Positions 10,067 through 19,615 of a stretch of DNA of 64,000 bases are shown piece by piece. Source of the stretch: AP-15 sp963735445 (lineage in GTDB: Bacteria > Pseudomonadota > Alphaproteobacteria > ATCC43930 > CGMCC-115725); the NCBI GenBank assembly GCA_963735445.1, contig CAVTLC010000036.1, forward strand, positions 1 through 64,000. The letters are read 5' to 3'. A program made the position numbers and the translations under genes. The stretch's first letter is position 1. The number at the start of each line of letters is the position of its first letter. The notes below the pieces were generated by a model, which was not told the origin of the DNA, did no database searches, and saw only the letters and a program-made list of their open reading frames with translations.

Positions 10067-11110
10067 TCCTCTCGCACGACCTGAGCGAAAGCGGTGCGCC
10101 GCGGGCGGTCTATGAAGTCGCAGGCGTTCTGCGAGAGGCTGGCCATTTCGTGGTGGTGGCCTCGCCCAGCGACGGCCCCTATCGGGAACGTCTTTGTGAT
10201 ATCGGCGTCGACGTCATCGTCGACGAGGTGTTGCTCAACCAGGACCACAATGTCTTTGATTTCGCCCGCAATTTCGACAAGGTGATCTGTAATACGATCG
10301 TCTGCTGGCCGGCGGTGGCCCAACTTCACGAGGTGGTCGACATCTATTGGTATGTCCATGAAAGCGAAGCAATTCGGATTTCGTGGACAATGTTCCCGAG
10401 TTCGCTGGCAGTGTTGGAGAAGGGAGTTCCGATCTGGGCGGACAGCCGCCTGGCAGCCAAGTTCCTGATCAGCGAATGGCGTCGAGCCGCGGATCATTGA
10501 ATATGGAATTCCCGAACGAACCACTCTGCACTAGAAAGCCGATTGTGACAGCGAGCAAGTTCGTGATCGGCGTTTTTGGCTCATACGAGCCACGCAAAGG
10601 TCAGGATCTGGCGATCAGCGGGATGCTGAAGCTGCCGGAGAAAGTGAGGCGGCAGGCGGAATTGAGGCTGTTTGGGCGCACGCTGGACCCGAGCTTTCGG
10701 GATCACATCGAGCACCTTGCGGGAGGCGACGGCTCTATCGTGTTTTTCGCTGAGGTGGATCACGATGAGTGCCTCACGCCAAATGGCAGTATGCGATGTG
10801 ATTCTTGTTCCTCTCGCGATGACGCGTTGTCCTTCGTCGGCCTCGATGCCCTTTCTCTCGGCAAACCGCTTGTTTGCAGCAGTACGACAGGCGTTTCGGA
10901 GTATCTTGAGGACGGCCGGTCGGGCTGATTTTGCACGAGAATACAGCTGAGGAAATCGCTCGGGTGCTGGCCCGCGTGATCGACCGATAGCCGAGCTACG
11001 AGCAGCCCTGGGGAAAGGCGCACGTGAGGTCTACGAATTCAATTTCAGTATGCCGAGCTTCACCAAAAAGCTTACCGCTGCACTCGGGATATGTAAACGG
11101 CATGAAGAGA
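10054..11110 (+). pseudogene. GT4 family glycosyltransferase, frameshifted, possibly fused to the next methyltransferase
   Basis: ATG 10054 gives MDILILSHDLSESGAPRAVY, a GT-B N-terminal domain, open to 10500. The rest continues in another frame: KFVIGVFGSYEPRKGQDLAI, then after a slip near 10790 SRDDALSFVGLDALSLGKPL with VCSSTTGVSEYLEDG, the nucleotide-sugar binding Glu loop region of Glycos_transf_1 (GT4). A stop near 10989 is followed in another frame by ELRAALGKGAREVYEFNFSM, the usual GT4 end, which runs straight into the next methyltransferase frame. Three or four frame changes are required. Confidence 0.55.
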
Positions 11111-12024
11111 CCTTGTCGAAGCTTTCCGCCGAGACGACATTGACTGATACGCCGACCATCAATGAATATGAGGATGCCTCGATTTTGGCAGGAATTCTCA
11201 CGCACCACGATCTAGCACTTCGGGTTGCCGATCTCCTTCGGCAGAGGCGGGAATTGGCTGAGAAGGTAGGCGAGAGTCGAGGTCGAGGCGGCTCGGCGAG
11301 CCATTGCAACCGCTTTTCTATCCGGCAGCGGCATCGAGGTCGGCGCCGGCTCTCGTCCCGTACAACTCCCGGAGAACGTCACGGTGCGCTACGGCGACGT
11401 ACGCGAGAGGGCCGAACTAAAAGAATATTTCCACACTGTAAAAGATCTTTGCCTCCCGGAGAGCACTTTAATCGACGCGCAGAGCTTTTTCGGTGTAGCG
11501 GCCGCAAGTCTTGACTTCGTGATATCGGGTCATGTCATCGAACATTTAATCGATCCAGTCGCCTCTATAGCCCACGCCATGAGAGTATTAAAACCAGGAG
11601 GACGGTACATGCTGATTGTTCCAGACATGGCTCACACCTGGGATAGGGACCGCCCGGAAACAACAGTAGAGCATGTCTTGGCCGACTATCGTGATGGCGG
11701 GGTGGGAACACTCAAGCAGGCGTATCGGGAACATCTATCGTTTGTGCACCCATCCACTCGGGTGAACGGCTGCCTCCCGAGGAGATCGAAGCTCGGATCG
11801 TGAAAAGTGTAGAAGCGAGACCGGATATCCATTTCCATGCGTGGACAGGCGTTGGGTTTAGGCGGATGTTGAACGCACTATCGAGCAAACTCGGATTCAA
11901 AGTGCTGTGCGAGGTGTTTAACGTAAATGAAAACATATTCGTTTTAGAGAAGACAATAGCGTGTCTCCCGCACCCAAACTTACTGAATAGATACCGGCGA
12001 GGAAGGATCACGCCATCGTTTTGA
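11050..12024 (+). pseudogene. SAM-dependent methyltransferase, frameshifted
   Basis: Frame 1 gives INEYEDASILAGILTHHDLA up to about 11280; the chain continues one frame over with SGSGIEVGAGSRPVQLPENV (motif I), DFVISGHVIEHLIDPVASI and RVLKPGGRYMLIVPDMAHTW, all class I methyltransferase features; it then slips back near 11770 to ARPDIHFHAWTGVGFRRML and ends at 12024. Two single-base events would restore one chain. The upstream frame is open into the GT4 domain end, so a GT4-methyltransferase fusion is likely. It converges on the minus-strand methyltransferase. Confidence 0.55.
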
Positions 12025-12859
12025 GCAGATTTATTAATTCTCTAAGAACCCCTAGATTGATAGTTTCGGGGAAGCGCAAGATCGCGCCGCCGATTTGTAG
12101 CTCGACAGGCGGCGAATTGGCGATCGAGGCGCTCTCCCGCGTGGTTCCGGAAGCCCTGGTAATCGGCCACGATAGCGCCGCTCGCTCGCGGGCGGAATAC
12201 GGTTTTTGAACCAGGGAAAAGCAATCCGCCTCGGGACCTCCCTGATGGAAGATATGCTGCTTGACGATATCGAGCCCGTTGTGAATGCAAAGATGCGCGA
12301 AGATTTCCTTCGACATAAAATTCCGCCATCCCGGATGATCGCGAAAATCTGCACCCGGCTGGTCCGAAACATTCGAATGATGTACAAAACAAAATCCGCC
12401 AGGAGCCAAAATTCTTCTGAATTCTTTAATATATGAAATAATGATTTCGAGGTCGATGTGTACAGCAGCTTCGAACCAGTAAATGAAAGTGGTTAGAGAA
12501 TCTGGGAGATCTGCTAAATCGAAACCGTTATTTACTATGAATTGCCACGACTTACCCGAAAACCGCTGTTTACAAAATTGGACATTCTCCGGGTTTACAT
12601 CGATCAAAGTCATATTTTGTGCAAGGCTCGCAAGCCGTTCGCTGTTTCGGCCATGCCCGCAGGATAGTTCTAAAGTGTTAGTATAGTCTATTCGGTGGGA
12701 TGATAAAAACTGTTGCACCATAGCCCATTGTTTTTCGAAATCTTTTTCAGCGGGTTCGAAGTATATCTGAGTAGCATTGTCTCCCCATAGAAAAGCTTCG
12801 TCGCTGACGAAACGTTGTAGATCGGATTTGAGTGCATCCTCTGCTGTTTTAATCGACAT
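12008..12859 (-). CDS. Class I SAM-dependent methyltransferase
   Basis: 283 residues, intact. Motif I TLELSCGHGRNSERLA is at about 62-77, motif II NMTLIDVNPENV follows, and RRILAPGGFCFVHHSN marks the post-motif strand (Methyltransf_25/12 type). The 5' two-thirds are visibly richer in A/T than the flanking genes, suggesting a separate transfer history. It overlaps the end of the opposing methyltransferase by 17 nt. As part of the glycan locus it probably modifies a sugar or peptide acceptor; not determinable here. Confidence 0.7.
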   Translation of the reverse strand: MSIKTAEDALKSDLQRFVSDEAFLWGDNATQIYFEPAEKDFEKQWAMVQQFLSSHRIDYTNTLELSCGHGRNSERLASLAQNMTLIDVNPENVQFCKQRFSGKSWQFIVNNGFDLADLPDSLTTFIYWFEAAVHIDLEIIISYIKEFRRILAPGGFCFVHHSNVSDQPGADFRDHPGWRNFMSKEIFAHLCIHNGLDIVKQHIFHQGGPEADCFSLVQKPYSARERAALSWPITRASGTTRESASIANSPPVELQIGGAILRFPETINLGVLRELINLLKTMA

Positions 12860-12949
12860 GCCACGATTCCCCCCGATTGCCGAGCAATATCATCGTGGCT
12901 CATTCAGCCAACGGCCGCAATACCACTCGGGTGGGCCTTTTTCGGGGTA

Positions 12950-13400
12950 GTCCGCACGCTCAAGAGTTTGGATCGGGCGCTCCACGGCAAGATTTCCGGG
13001 GGCGATCCCTATGGTTACGACATCGTCAGGGCCGCCGGCGAGCACTACATCAATCTCGGCGACGCAAGGATCGTTCCGCGAAGCCTTGAGAAGGTTGGCC
13101 TTGAGAAGTTTGCCGATGGGCTCAGCCTTCGCGTTATAGCCCAGCGTCTAGGGCTCTGGCCCGGACCGTTACGGCTGCGCCAAACGATGATCCAAAATAC
13201 CTGTTCAAATACCGTCGCGATCGGTCGCTCTGAAATCTACGCCAACTTGGTGCGATTGACGGAGTTTCCCGAGTTGCACGGGAATAAAATGACCAGCGCC
13301 CGATCTCAAGCGAACCGTTCTGCGCGTGCGGAGTGTGCCTCCGCAAGATCGAGGCGGTGCGGTGCGGGAGGTCTCATGATTTGCTTGCAACAGCCGCGAT
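12950..13400 (+). pseudogene. Relic of a serine recombinase (Recombinase domain)
   Basis: The plus-strand frame through 12968 reads LDRALHGKISGGDPYGYDIV, then GEHYINLGDARIV, KFADGLSLRVIAQRLG. This matches the linker and Recombinase domain of large serine recombinases (usual pattern: GGxxYGYdvv, inpeEAxiVrrIFeefaaGxSpraIAkrLN). The catalytic resolvase domain and any start are missing and the following sequence degenerates, so only a central fragment remains. It lies between the glycan locus and the ABC operon and suggests past site-specific insertion nearby. Confidence 0.5.
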
Positions 13401-13600
13401 TGGTGGCAGCTGATCGAGATGAGCGGCGTCGTGGACACTGTGTTGATCGAGCACGAGGCGATTACCTGCCGCGCCACGGCGATTGTCGCTTGCGCGCAAT
13501 GTCTTGCAGGTGCACGCGCCGTAATGGTTACCTCGACAAATCCGGCTGCGTCCCGATCGTCTCGACGCACGCCGGTCGGGCAATCGCACCTTGCTGACCT

Positions 13601-14713
13601 TCACCGGGGTGACAAAGGAGGCGCGTTCTGCGCCTGACTAGGCGGATGTGCTCGGTCCCGTGTCAGAAAAGCGGCAGTGCCGTCGGTCCCTGCAGGGTTC
13701 GGTATTCGGGCTGGCATTAGCACTTCCCCGATATCCTTCGGCGGCAAAATCGGCCAGCCGCTGAGCCGGAAGCAGGCCGCGCCCCGTCGCGGATCGGTGC
13801 GATAAAACAGCGGCGGAGCCGTCAAGCATTGAGACATCGCGACCGGGCAGCGATCGGCGAATTTGCAACCATTTGCAGGCGGGCTGGCTTCCGGCTGGCG
13901 TTCCTCCGTCCCCCAATCACGCACCGTGCTGACGCGCGGGATCGCGCTGATCAGCAATTGTGTATACGGATGAAGCGGCGCCTTCACCACCAGCTCGACA
14001 TCACCGGCTTCGACCACCGAGGCGCGGTAGAGCACCAGGATCGTGTCGGCGATCTGATAGGCCGTGGCGAGATCGTGGGTGATATAAAGGATCGAGATCC
14101 CCAGCTCGGCATTGAGCTTGCGCAGGCTGCCGAGAATCGTGGCCCGCAGTGAGGCATCCACCATCGATACCGGCTCGTCGGCGACGATCAGTCGTGGACG
14201 CAGCAACAGGGCGCGCGCCACCATCACTCGTTGACGCTGTCCCCCGGAAAGCTGGTGGGGATAGCGGCCGAGGATTTCCTCCGGACGCAGACCGACGGCG
14301 CGCAATGCGTCCTCGATCAGCCTCCGCGCCTGCAGACGCGTTGCCGCCAGACGAAATTTTCGCACTGGCATCGTGAGCACGTGGTCTACCCGGTAAAAAG
14401 GATTGTAGACCTCGAACGGGTCCTGAAAGATCGCCTGCACGTCGCGGCGGAATTCCATCCGTCGCGCCGCTGACAGGCTGGGCAATGGATGTCCATTGTA
14501 TCGCACCTCACCCTCGCTGGGTTCGATCAGCCCCAGCAACAGGCGCGCCAGAGTGGTTTTGCCGCTGCCGCTCTCGCCGACCACCGCGGTGATCCCCGGC
14601 GCCGCTGCGTCGATCGCGAAGGAAAAGCGCTCAAGCGCAATTTTTCGATCCCGCCCAAACATCCCGCCGGCGAAGTCTTTGGAGACGCCGCGTAGCTCGA
14701 GCAGCGGGGTCAT
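13601..14713 (-). CDS. Oligopeptide/dipeptide ABC transporter ATP-binding protein (DppF/OppF type)
   Basis: 370 residues from ATG 14711-14713, which overlaps the stop of the upstream ATPase as ATGA; an ATG 12 nt earlier is also open. Walker A GESGSGKT is at about 46-53, signature QLSGGQRQRV at about 154-163, Walker B LIVADEP at about 175-181. The C-terminal oligo-binding (oligo_HPY) region with CKFADRCPVAMSQCL follows. It energises import across the inner membrane together with the partner ATPase. The last about 35 residues are a low-complexity extension. Last gene of the five-gene minus-strand operon. Confidence 0.85.
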   Translation of the reverse strand: MTPLLELRGVSKDFAGGMFGRDRKIALERFSFAIDAAAPGITAVVGESGSGKTTLARLLLGLIEPSEGEVRYNGHPLPSLSAARRMEFRRDVQAIFQDPFEVYNPFYRVDHVLTMPVRKFRLAATRLQARRLIEDALRAVGLRPEEILGRYPHQLSGGQRQRVMVARALLLRPRLIVADEPVSMVDASLRATILGSLRKLNAELGISILYITHDLATAYQIADTILVLYRASVVEAGDVELVVKAPLHPYTQLLISAIPRVSTVRDWGTEERQPEASPPANGCKFADRCPVAMSQCLTAPPLFYRTDPRRGAACFRLSGWPILPPKDIGEVLMPARIPNPAGTDGTAAFLTRDRAHPPSQAQNAPPLSPR

Positions 14714-15666
14714 GCGAGGTGGCATGCCACGCTAGCATCTTCGTTGATGCCCCGCACGGCCGGCTTCTCGGTGTAGCAGCGCGCCTCTGCGATCGGGCAG
14801 CGAGGATGGAACGCACAACCCGCCGGCAGTTCGCGCAGCAGCGGCGCCAGGCCGGGAATGCCGCGCAGCGCCTCTTTGCGCTCCAGCGAGGGCAGGCTCT
14901 CGATCAGCAGGCGTGTATAGGGATGCCGCGGCGCGGTGATGATGTCGGCAATCGGCGCCACCTCGACCAATCGACCCGCATACATTATCCCCAAGCGGTC
15001 GACGAACTGCGCCATCAGACCCATATCGTGGCCAATCAAAATCACCGCCGCACCCAGCTCGGCTTGTACCCGGCCGAGCGTTTCCATGACCTGACGCTGG
15101 ACGACGACGTCGAGCGCGCTGGTCGGCTCGTCAGCAATGATGACCTTCGGGCGTAGACAAATCGCGATGGCTATGCACGCCCGTTGCTTCATACCGCCAG
15201 ACAGCTCATGCGGGTATTTGTCCGCGATTTCCGGTAGCAAGCCGACCTGCGCCAACAGTGCCCGGACGCGGCTATCTAACTCCCGCTTGGATAGACGTTC
15301 GTCATGATCGGCCAACGCGTCGTGGATCTGCTCGCGGATGCGGATGACCGGGTTCAACGAGTTCATCGAGCCTTGCGGCACCATTGCAATGCCGGCCAGC
15401 CGCAGCCTGCGCATTGCGTCGTCGTTTAAGCCGAACAGCGCAGTGTCCCCAAGCCAGACGGCGCCCCCCTCAATGTGGCCGGGCGGCTTGATCATGCGAA
15501 GCATAGCCAATGCCATTGTCGATTTGCCGGACCCGGATTCGCCGGCCAATCCAAAGCGTTCGCGTGGGCGCAGCGAAAAGCTGACGTCGTCGACGGCTTT
15601 AACCGGGCCGAGCTGATGGTCGTAGGAGACCGAGAGCCGTTCGACGCGCAGAATGCCCTCGCTCAT
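14710..15666 (-). CDS. Oligopeptide/dipeptide ABC transporter ATP-binding protein (DppD/OppD type)
   Basis: 318 residues from ATG 15664-15666, chosen because it forms an ATGA overlap with the upstream permease stop and begins directly at the conserved MSEGILRVERLSVSY; the frame stays open for 37 codons more. Walker A GESGSGKST at about 43-51, ELSGGMKQRACIA signature, Walker B VIIADEPTSALDVVV, then the oligo_HPY tail GCAFHPRCPIAEARC. Pairs with the downstream ATPase. Confidence 0.87.
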   Translation of the reverse strand: MSEGILRVERLSVSYDHQLGPVKAVDDVSFSLRPRERFGLAGESGSGKSTMALAMLRMIKPPGHIEGGAVWLGDTALFGLNDDAMRRLRLAGIAMVPQGSMNSLNPVIRIREQIHDALADHDERLSKRELDSRVRALLAQVGLLPEIADKYPHELSGGMKQRACIAIAICLRPKVIIADEPTSALDVVVQRQVMETLGRVQAELGAAVILIGHDMGLMAQFVDRLGIMYAGRLVEVAPIADIITAPRHPYTRLLIESLPSLERKEALRGIPGLAPLLRELPAGCAFHPRCPIAEARCYTEKPAVRGINEDASVACHLA

Positions 15667-16544
15667 GCCGATCGCCGAAGGCGAGGGTTGGCGATCTCGT
15701 CGAGACCCGCGGTTAGGAAAAACAGCCCCAGAAAGACCATGATGATCACGACCAATGGTGCGGTCCACCACCACCACCAGCCATTCACGATCGCGGCGTT
15801 GAAATTGACCCAGTAAAGCGTCATGCCAAGCGTGGGTGCTTCGACTGGCCCCAGCCCCAACACTTCCAGCCCGACCGAGGCGAGGATCGCGGCAGAGACG
15901 CTACTGACCAGGGTCGCCGCTAGATAGGGCAGCAGGTTGGGCATCAACTCGCGGAAGATGATCTCCGGTCCGCTCATGCCATTCAGCCGCGCGATTTCGA
16001 CATAGCTCCGTTCGCGCAAGGTCAGGACCTGCGAGCGGATCGTGCGCGTCGGGCTGAGCCAAGCCAGGGAAGCGATGATGATCGCCATCTGGTTCACCGT
16101 CAGGCTGCCCTTCAATGATACCGCGATGATGATCAGCACGAGCAATTGCGGCACCGTCAAACCGATGTCTGCAATGCTGCGGATGACTGTGTCGACCCAG
16201 CCGCGGTAAAAGGCTGCGGTGAAGGCGAGCACCGCACCGACAGCGACACCGATGAACCCGGCGACAAAGCCGATACGCAGGGTCAACGGCGTGCCCGCCA
16301 CCATCACCGCCAACAAGTCGCGTCCCTGGCGGTCAGTGCCAAATGGATAATCCCACGATGGCGGCTGGAGTGCCGGGGCCGATAGCGGCTGGGCGTTGCT
16401 GGTGTCGACGGTCAGCGCCCCCACCCCCATGAACAGGACCAGGAATGCGAGCAGGACCAGCCCGACCAGCAGAGAAACATTGCGCCGCAGATAGCCGAGC
16501 ACGCGGCCTAGCTCCGATGGTAGGAGATGCGCGGGTCGAGCCAA
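15663..16544 (-). CDS. ABC transporter permease, DppC type
   Basis: 293 residues with an N-terminal membrane helix (LVGLVLLAFLVLFMGVGAL), the OppC N-terminal domain and the BPD_transp_1 core; the coupling region EIARLNGMSGPEIIFRELMPN contains the EAA-loop pattern. About six membrane helices. The ATG at 16542-16544 overlaps the DppB-type gene by 37 nt; a later Met would shorten the cytoplasmic tail. Inner-membrane half-channel for the importer. Confidence 0.85.
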   Translation of the reverse strand: MARPAHLLPSELGRVLGYLRRNVSLLVGLVLLAFLVLFMGVGALTVDTSNAQPLSAPALQPPSWDYPFGTDRQGRDLLAVMVAGTPLTLRIGFVAGFIGVAVGAVLAFTAAFYRGWVDTVIRSIADIGLTVPQLLVLIIIAVSLKGSLTVNQMAIIIASLAWLSPTRTIRSQVLTLRERSYVEIARLNGMSGPEIIFRELMPNLLPYLAATLVSSVSAAILASVGLEVLGLGPVEAPTLGMTLYWVNFNAAIVNGWWWWWTAPLVVIIMVFLGLFFLTAGLDEIANPRLRRSA

Positions 16545-17512
16545 GGATAGACGATGTCGAGCACGAAAGTCGCGAAGCCAAGCGCCACGATAACTGTAAA
16601 CACGATCCCCTGGATCAAGAAAAAGTCGTTCTCTTCGATCGCCTGAAACAGCAGCGCCCCGATCCCCGGATAGCCGAAGATCGCCTCAACCAGCACCGCA
16701 CCCGACAATATCTGGCCGAGCGCCAAAGCAAGCCCGGTCGTCTGCGGCAGGATCGCATTGCGCATGCAATAGCGGGTAAAGATCGTCGCGCTGCGCAGCC
16801 CCTTTGCCTCGGCAAAGGTGACGTAGTCTTCTCCCATGGTCGTGACCATCATTCCCCGCATTGCGAGCGCCCAGCCGCCGACCGAAACCAGCACAATCGA
16901 AAGCGCCGGCAGGATCGCGTGACGCAGCACATCGAGGACGAACATCCAATTCCACGAAGGACTGGCCCCGGCACTGTAGCCGCCGAAGATCGGCAGCCAT
17001 TGAAACTTGAAGGCGAGCAGCCAACTCAGAACCAGTCCGAGCAGAAAAAACGGGATGGCGTGCAGGGCCCACAAAGGCGGCATCAGCAATCGCATCCAAC
17101 GCGGGGCCTGTGGCCACGCCAGCAGGGCGCCGAGAATTGTGCCGGCCGCGAAGGAGAATATTGTCGTAACCCCAAGCAGCCCGATAGTCCACGGCAACGC
17201 TTCGCGGATCATTCCGGCGACGGTGCGCGGGTAGTTGGCAATCGAATAGTTGAGATCGCCGCGCGATACGTCACGGAGATAGGTCAGATATTGTTTCCAG
17301 AGCGGCTTATCCAAACCAAACCGGTTCTGGTACTCTTTCACCATGCTTTCGATGCCGGCATGCACATAGCCGCCAAGCGAGGCCTCCTCGAGCAGCTTGG
17401 TGCGGACCGGGTCCTGACCGGACAGTTTTGGCAGAAAAAAATTCAATGTTGCCGCCAGCCAGACTATCAGCAGAAAGACCCCGAAGCGTTTGAGAACATA
17501 GATTGCGTGCAC
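16508..17512 (-). CDS. ABC transporter permease, DppB type
   Basis: 334 residues starting MHAIYVLKRFGVFLLIVWLA, the typical first helix of DppB/OppB permeases, then a periplasmic loop and the BPD_transp_1 core with FAEAKGLRSATIFTRYCMRN as EAA loop. It starts 6 nt after the binding-protein stop. With the DppC-type protein it forms the channel. The substrate may be a peptide, opine or sugar acid; the family covers all. Confidence 0.85.
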   Translation of the reverse strand: MHAIYVLKRFGVFLLIVWLAATLNFFLPKLSGQDPVRTKLLEEASLGGYVHAGIESMVKEYQNRFGLDKPLWKQYLTYLRDVSRGDLNYSIANYPRTVAGMIREALPWTIGLLGVTTIFSFAAGTILGALLAWPQAPRWMRLLMPPLWALHAIPFFLLGLVLSWLLAFKFQWLPIFGGYSAGASPSWNWMFVLDVLRHAILPALSIVLVSVGGWALAMRGMMVTTMGEDYVTFAEAKGLRSATIFTRYCMRNAILPQTTGLALALGQILSGAVLVEAIFGYPGIGALLFQAIEENDFFLIQGIVFTVIVALGFATFVLDIVYPWLDPRISYHRS

Positions 17513-17518
17513 GACAGC

Positions 17519-19287
17519 TCACGTCGCCTGCAGGTTCCATAGCACAATCGGAAATGTCAGGTGCCACGACGCGTCGTTGATGTACGCATTGTCCTCGGTC
17601 GGATAGTTATGCCAATGGGTCGTATTCAGTGGGATGCGGTGATAGTTCTGCACCAATTGGATGTCGGGCAGATCGGGAAGCCAGATCTCCATCGCCGCCC
17701 GGAACAGCTGCTTCAATTTCGCGACGTCCTTGGGATCGGTTATGTAGACTTCGTCGACGATCTTGTCGAACTCGGGGTTTTTCCAGCGGCTGAAGTTCAC
17801 CGCATGCGCGCCAGGCACCGCGATGCTCTGGCTTTGATAGAGGCGCAGCGTGTCATACGGCTCGCGAATACTGCCGCCGTGCCCGTAGATTGAGCCTACA
17901 TATTGACCCTTTTGGAACCGGCTGTTGAAATCGGGCGGCAAGGCGAGGCTCGCCGTCACCCCATGACGACGCAGCATCTGGGAAAGAACCGGCCCCATTG
18001 CTGACCCGGAGGCGCCAAAGCCGATGATGTCAAGGGTAAACGGCTTGCCGTCCGGGGTCGCCCACTGGCCGTCGAGCTTTTTGAACCCCTTCGCCTCCAG
18101 TAAAGCGTCGCCCTTTTTGGGATTGAATTCGAGCGTGTTGTATTTTTCGAGCAGATCCTTGACTGCGTCGAAATACGGCAACAGCGGCTTGTAGGGTGGC
18201 ATTGGCAGGGCGGAGACCGTGTCAGCCCCGAGATAACCGACCTCGATGACCTGTTTGCGGTCGATGTAGTTGCTGATTGCCCAGCGCACATCCTTGTCGT
18301 CAAACGGTTTGACCTCGTTGTTGACGTAAAGCGAGATCGGCCACCAATCGACATAACCCCAAGGCGGCTTTTGCCCGGAATAGGAAGTGATCTTGGGGTT
18401 CTGCCGGATCACGGTCGGGAAGGTAGCGGGCTGCAAGGGGCCGCCAAAGTCGGAGTGATCGGTGATTTGCGCTTGTGCCGTGTTCTGCTCATTGACCATG
18501 GGCAGCCAGATGTTGCGTTCGACCTGCGGCATCGGCGCCAGTTTCTGTTCTGCCGCCCACCAACTCGGGCGACGCTCAAACACTTTCTGCTGCAGCGAGG
18601 ATTCGGCCACCTGCCACGGCCCAGTCGTCACCGGCCAACCCTTGGCAGTGTCGAAATGCTTGAAGGTTGTCCAATCCTGGCCCTGCAAACACGTGCTTTG
18701 GCACGATGTAAATCCCGATGTCGTACTTATAGGCCGCGAAGAAGAAAAACCGTGGGGACGGGATCTTGAACTTCAGCACCGCGGTGTTCGGATCAGTGAC
18801 CGTCGCTTGGTCGAGCGCCTGATTGACGTCGACCCCCCATTTCACCTTGGGACCGAGGTCGCGCAGCGTGTTCATCGTATAGGCCACGTCCTCGGCGCTG
18901 AACGGCGTGCCGTCGCTCCATTTAATGCCCTGGCGCGTCTTTATCGTCAGCTGCTTGAAGTCCGGCGTGAACTCGTAACCTCTCCGCCAGCCACATGTAC
19001 CATTTGTCGGCGAAGGCGCTGTAATAGGCCAGCGGCTCATAGATCAAGTTTGGCCCATTCTGATGGTTTGCCCCGATCGCGTACGGGTTCCACAGCTCGT
19101 AATCGACCCAGCGACCATCGCGGCTATTGATGCCGATCAGGATCATCGTGCGATTGCGCGGAGTATTAGCGGTCTGAGCGCCGGGGATCCCCGCAGGGAG
19201 CATTACCGCTGTTGCGGCCGCCATGCCGCCTTTGATCACCTCGCGCCGGCTCGCGCCTAAAATGGTCGTGTTTACCATCATAGCCAT
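17519..19287 (-). CDS. ABC transporter substrate-binding protein (family 5, Tat-exported), frame broken twice
   Basis: ATG 19285-19287, with GGGAGAG just upstream, begins a chain with the twin-arginine signal ASRREVIKGGMAAATAVMLP. The SBP_bac_5 fold continues in a second frame (FTPDFKQLTIKTRQGIKWSD, GTPFSAEDVAYTMNTL) and from about 18690 in a third (WPVTTGPWQVAES to WHLTFPIVLWNLQAT). Slips at about 18980 and 18690 would restore some 590 residues, a normal length. It is first in the operon, as expected. The Tat signal implies periplasmic export as a folded protein. Sequencing indels are the simplest cause of the breaks. Confidence 0.75.
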
Positions 19288-19615
19288 TTCTCTCCCTGAC
19301 AACCGCTCTGTTCGTTTGGGCGGTCGGAACCCGCAGCCGGGTAAAGTCTCAGCCCGCGGGACCGGTTGCTGTCAAGCGCGCTGGCCATATCGGCCTACAT
19401 TTCCGGCCTCAATTGCGGAAGACGGAGAAGCAAATCCGGCCTCTGACCTTTCCATATTCAGATCCGGCTGGCCCCAGCCAGATTCATGTTCGTCGGAGTA
19501 CTGCTCGCCGCCTCCGCGTGTGGGTGACGCGACAATTGACCGACTTTAGGAGAGCGCTCTAGCGGGGACGGGGTACCGCCACGCGAAAGGCCCGGCATTT
19601 CCCTGGTTCGTGAGG
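19288..19615. other. Intergenic stretch, no gene seen
   Basis: About 330 nt upstream of the importer operon and downstream of the lactonase gene. It must hold the operon promoter, but no clear operator, riboswitch or terminator hairpin stands out. Confidence 0.4.

Noticed and set aside
12923..12942. Hairpin CCAC-TCGG-GTGG followed by a T run, terminator-like on the plus strand
   Set aside because: Only a 4-bp stem and no plus-strand gene ends before it.
13419..13637. Possible second recombinase piece with several Cys
   Set aside because: I could not align it to the zinc-ribbon of serine recombinases; kept out of the relic.
16445..17542. Open frame of 365 codons on the plus strand
   Set aside because: Mirror of the DppB-type permease; composition is Arg/Asp/Gln-rich with no motif.
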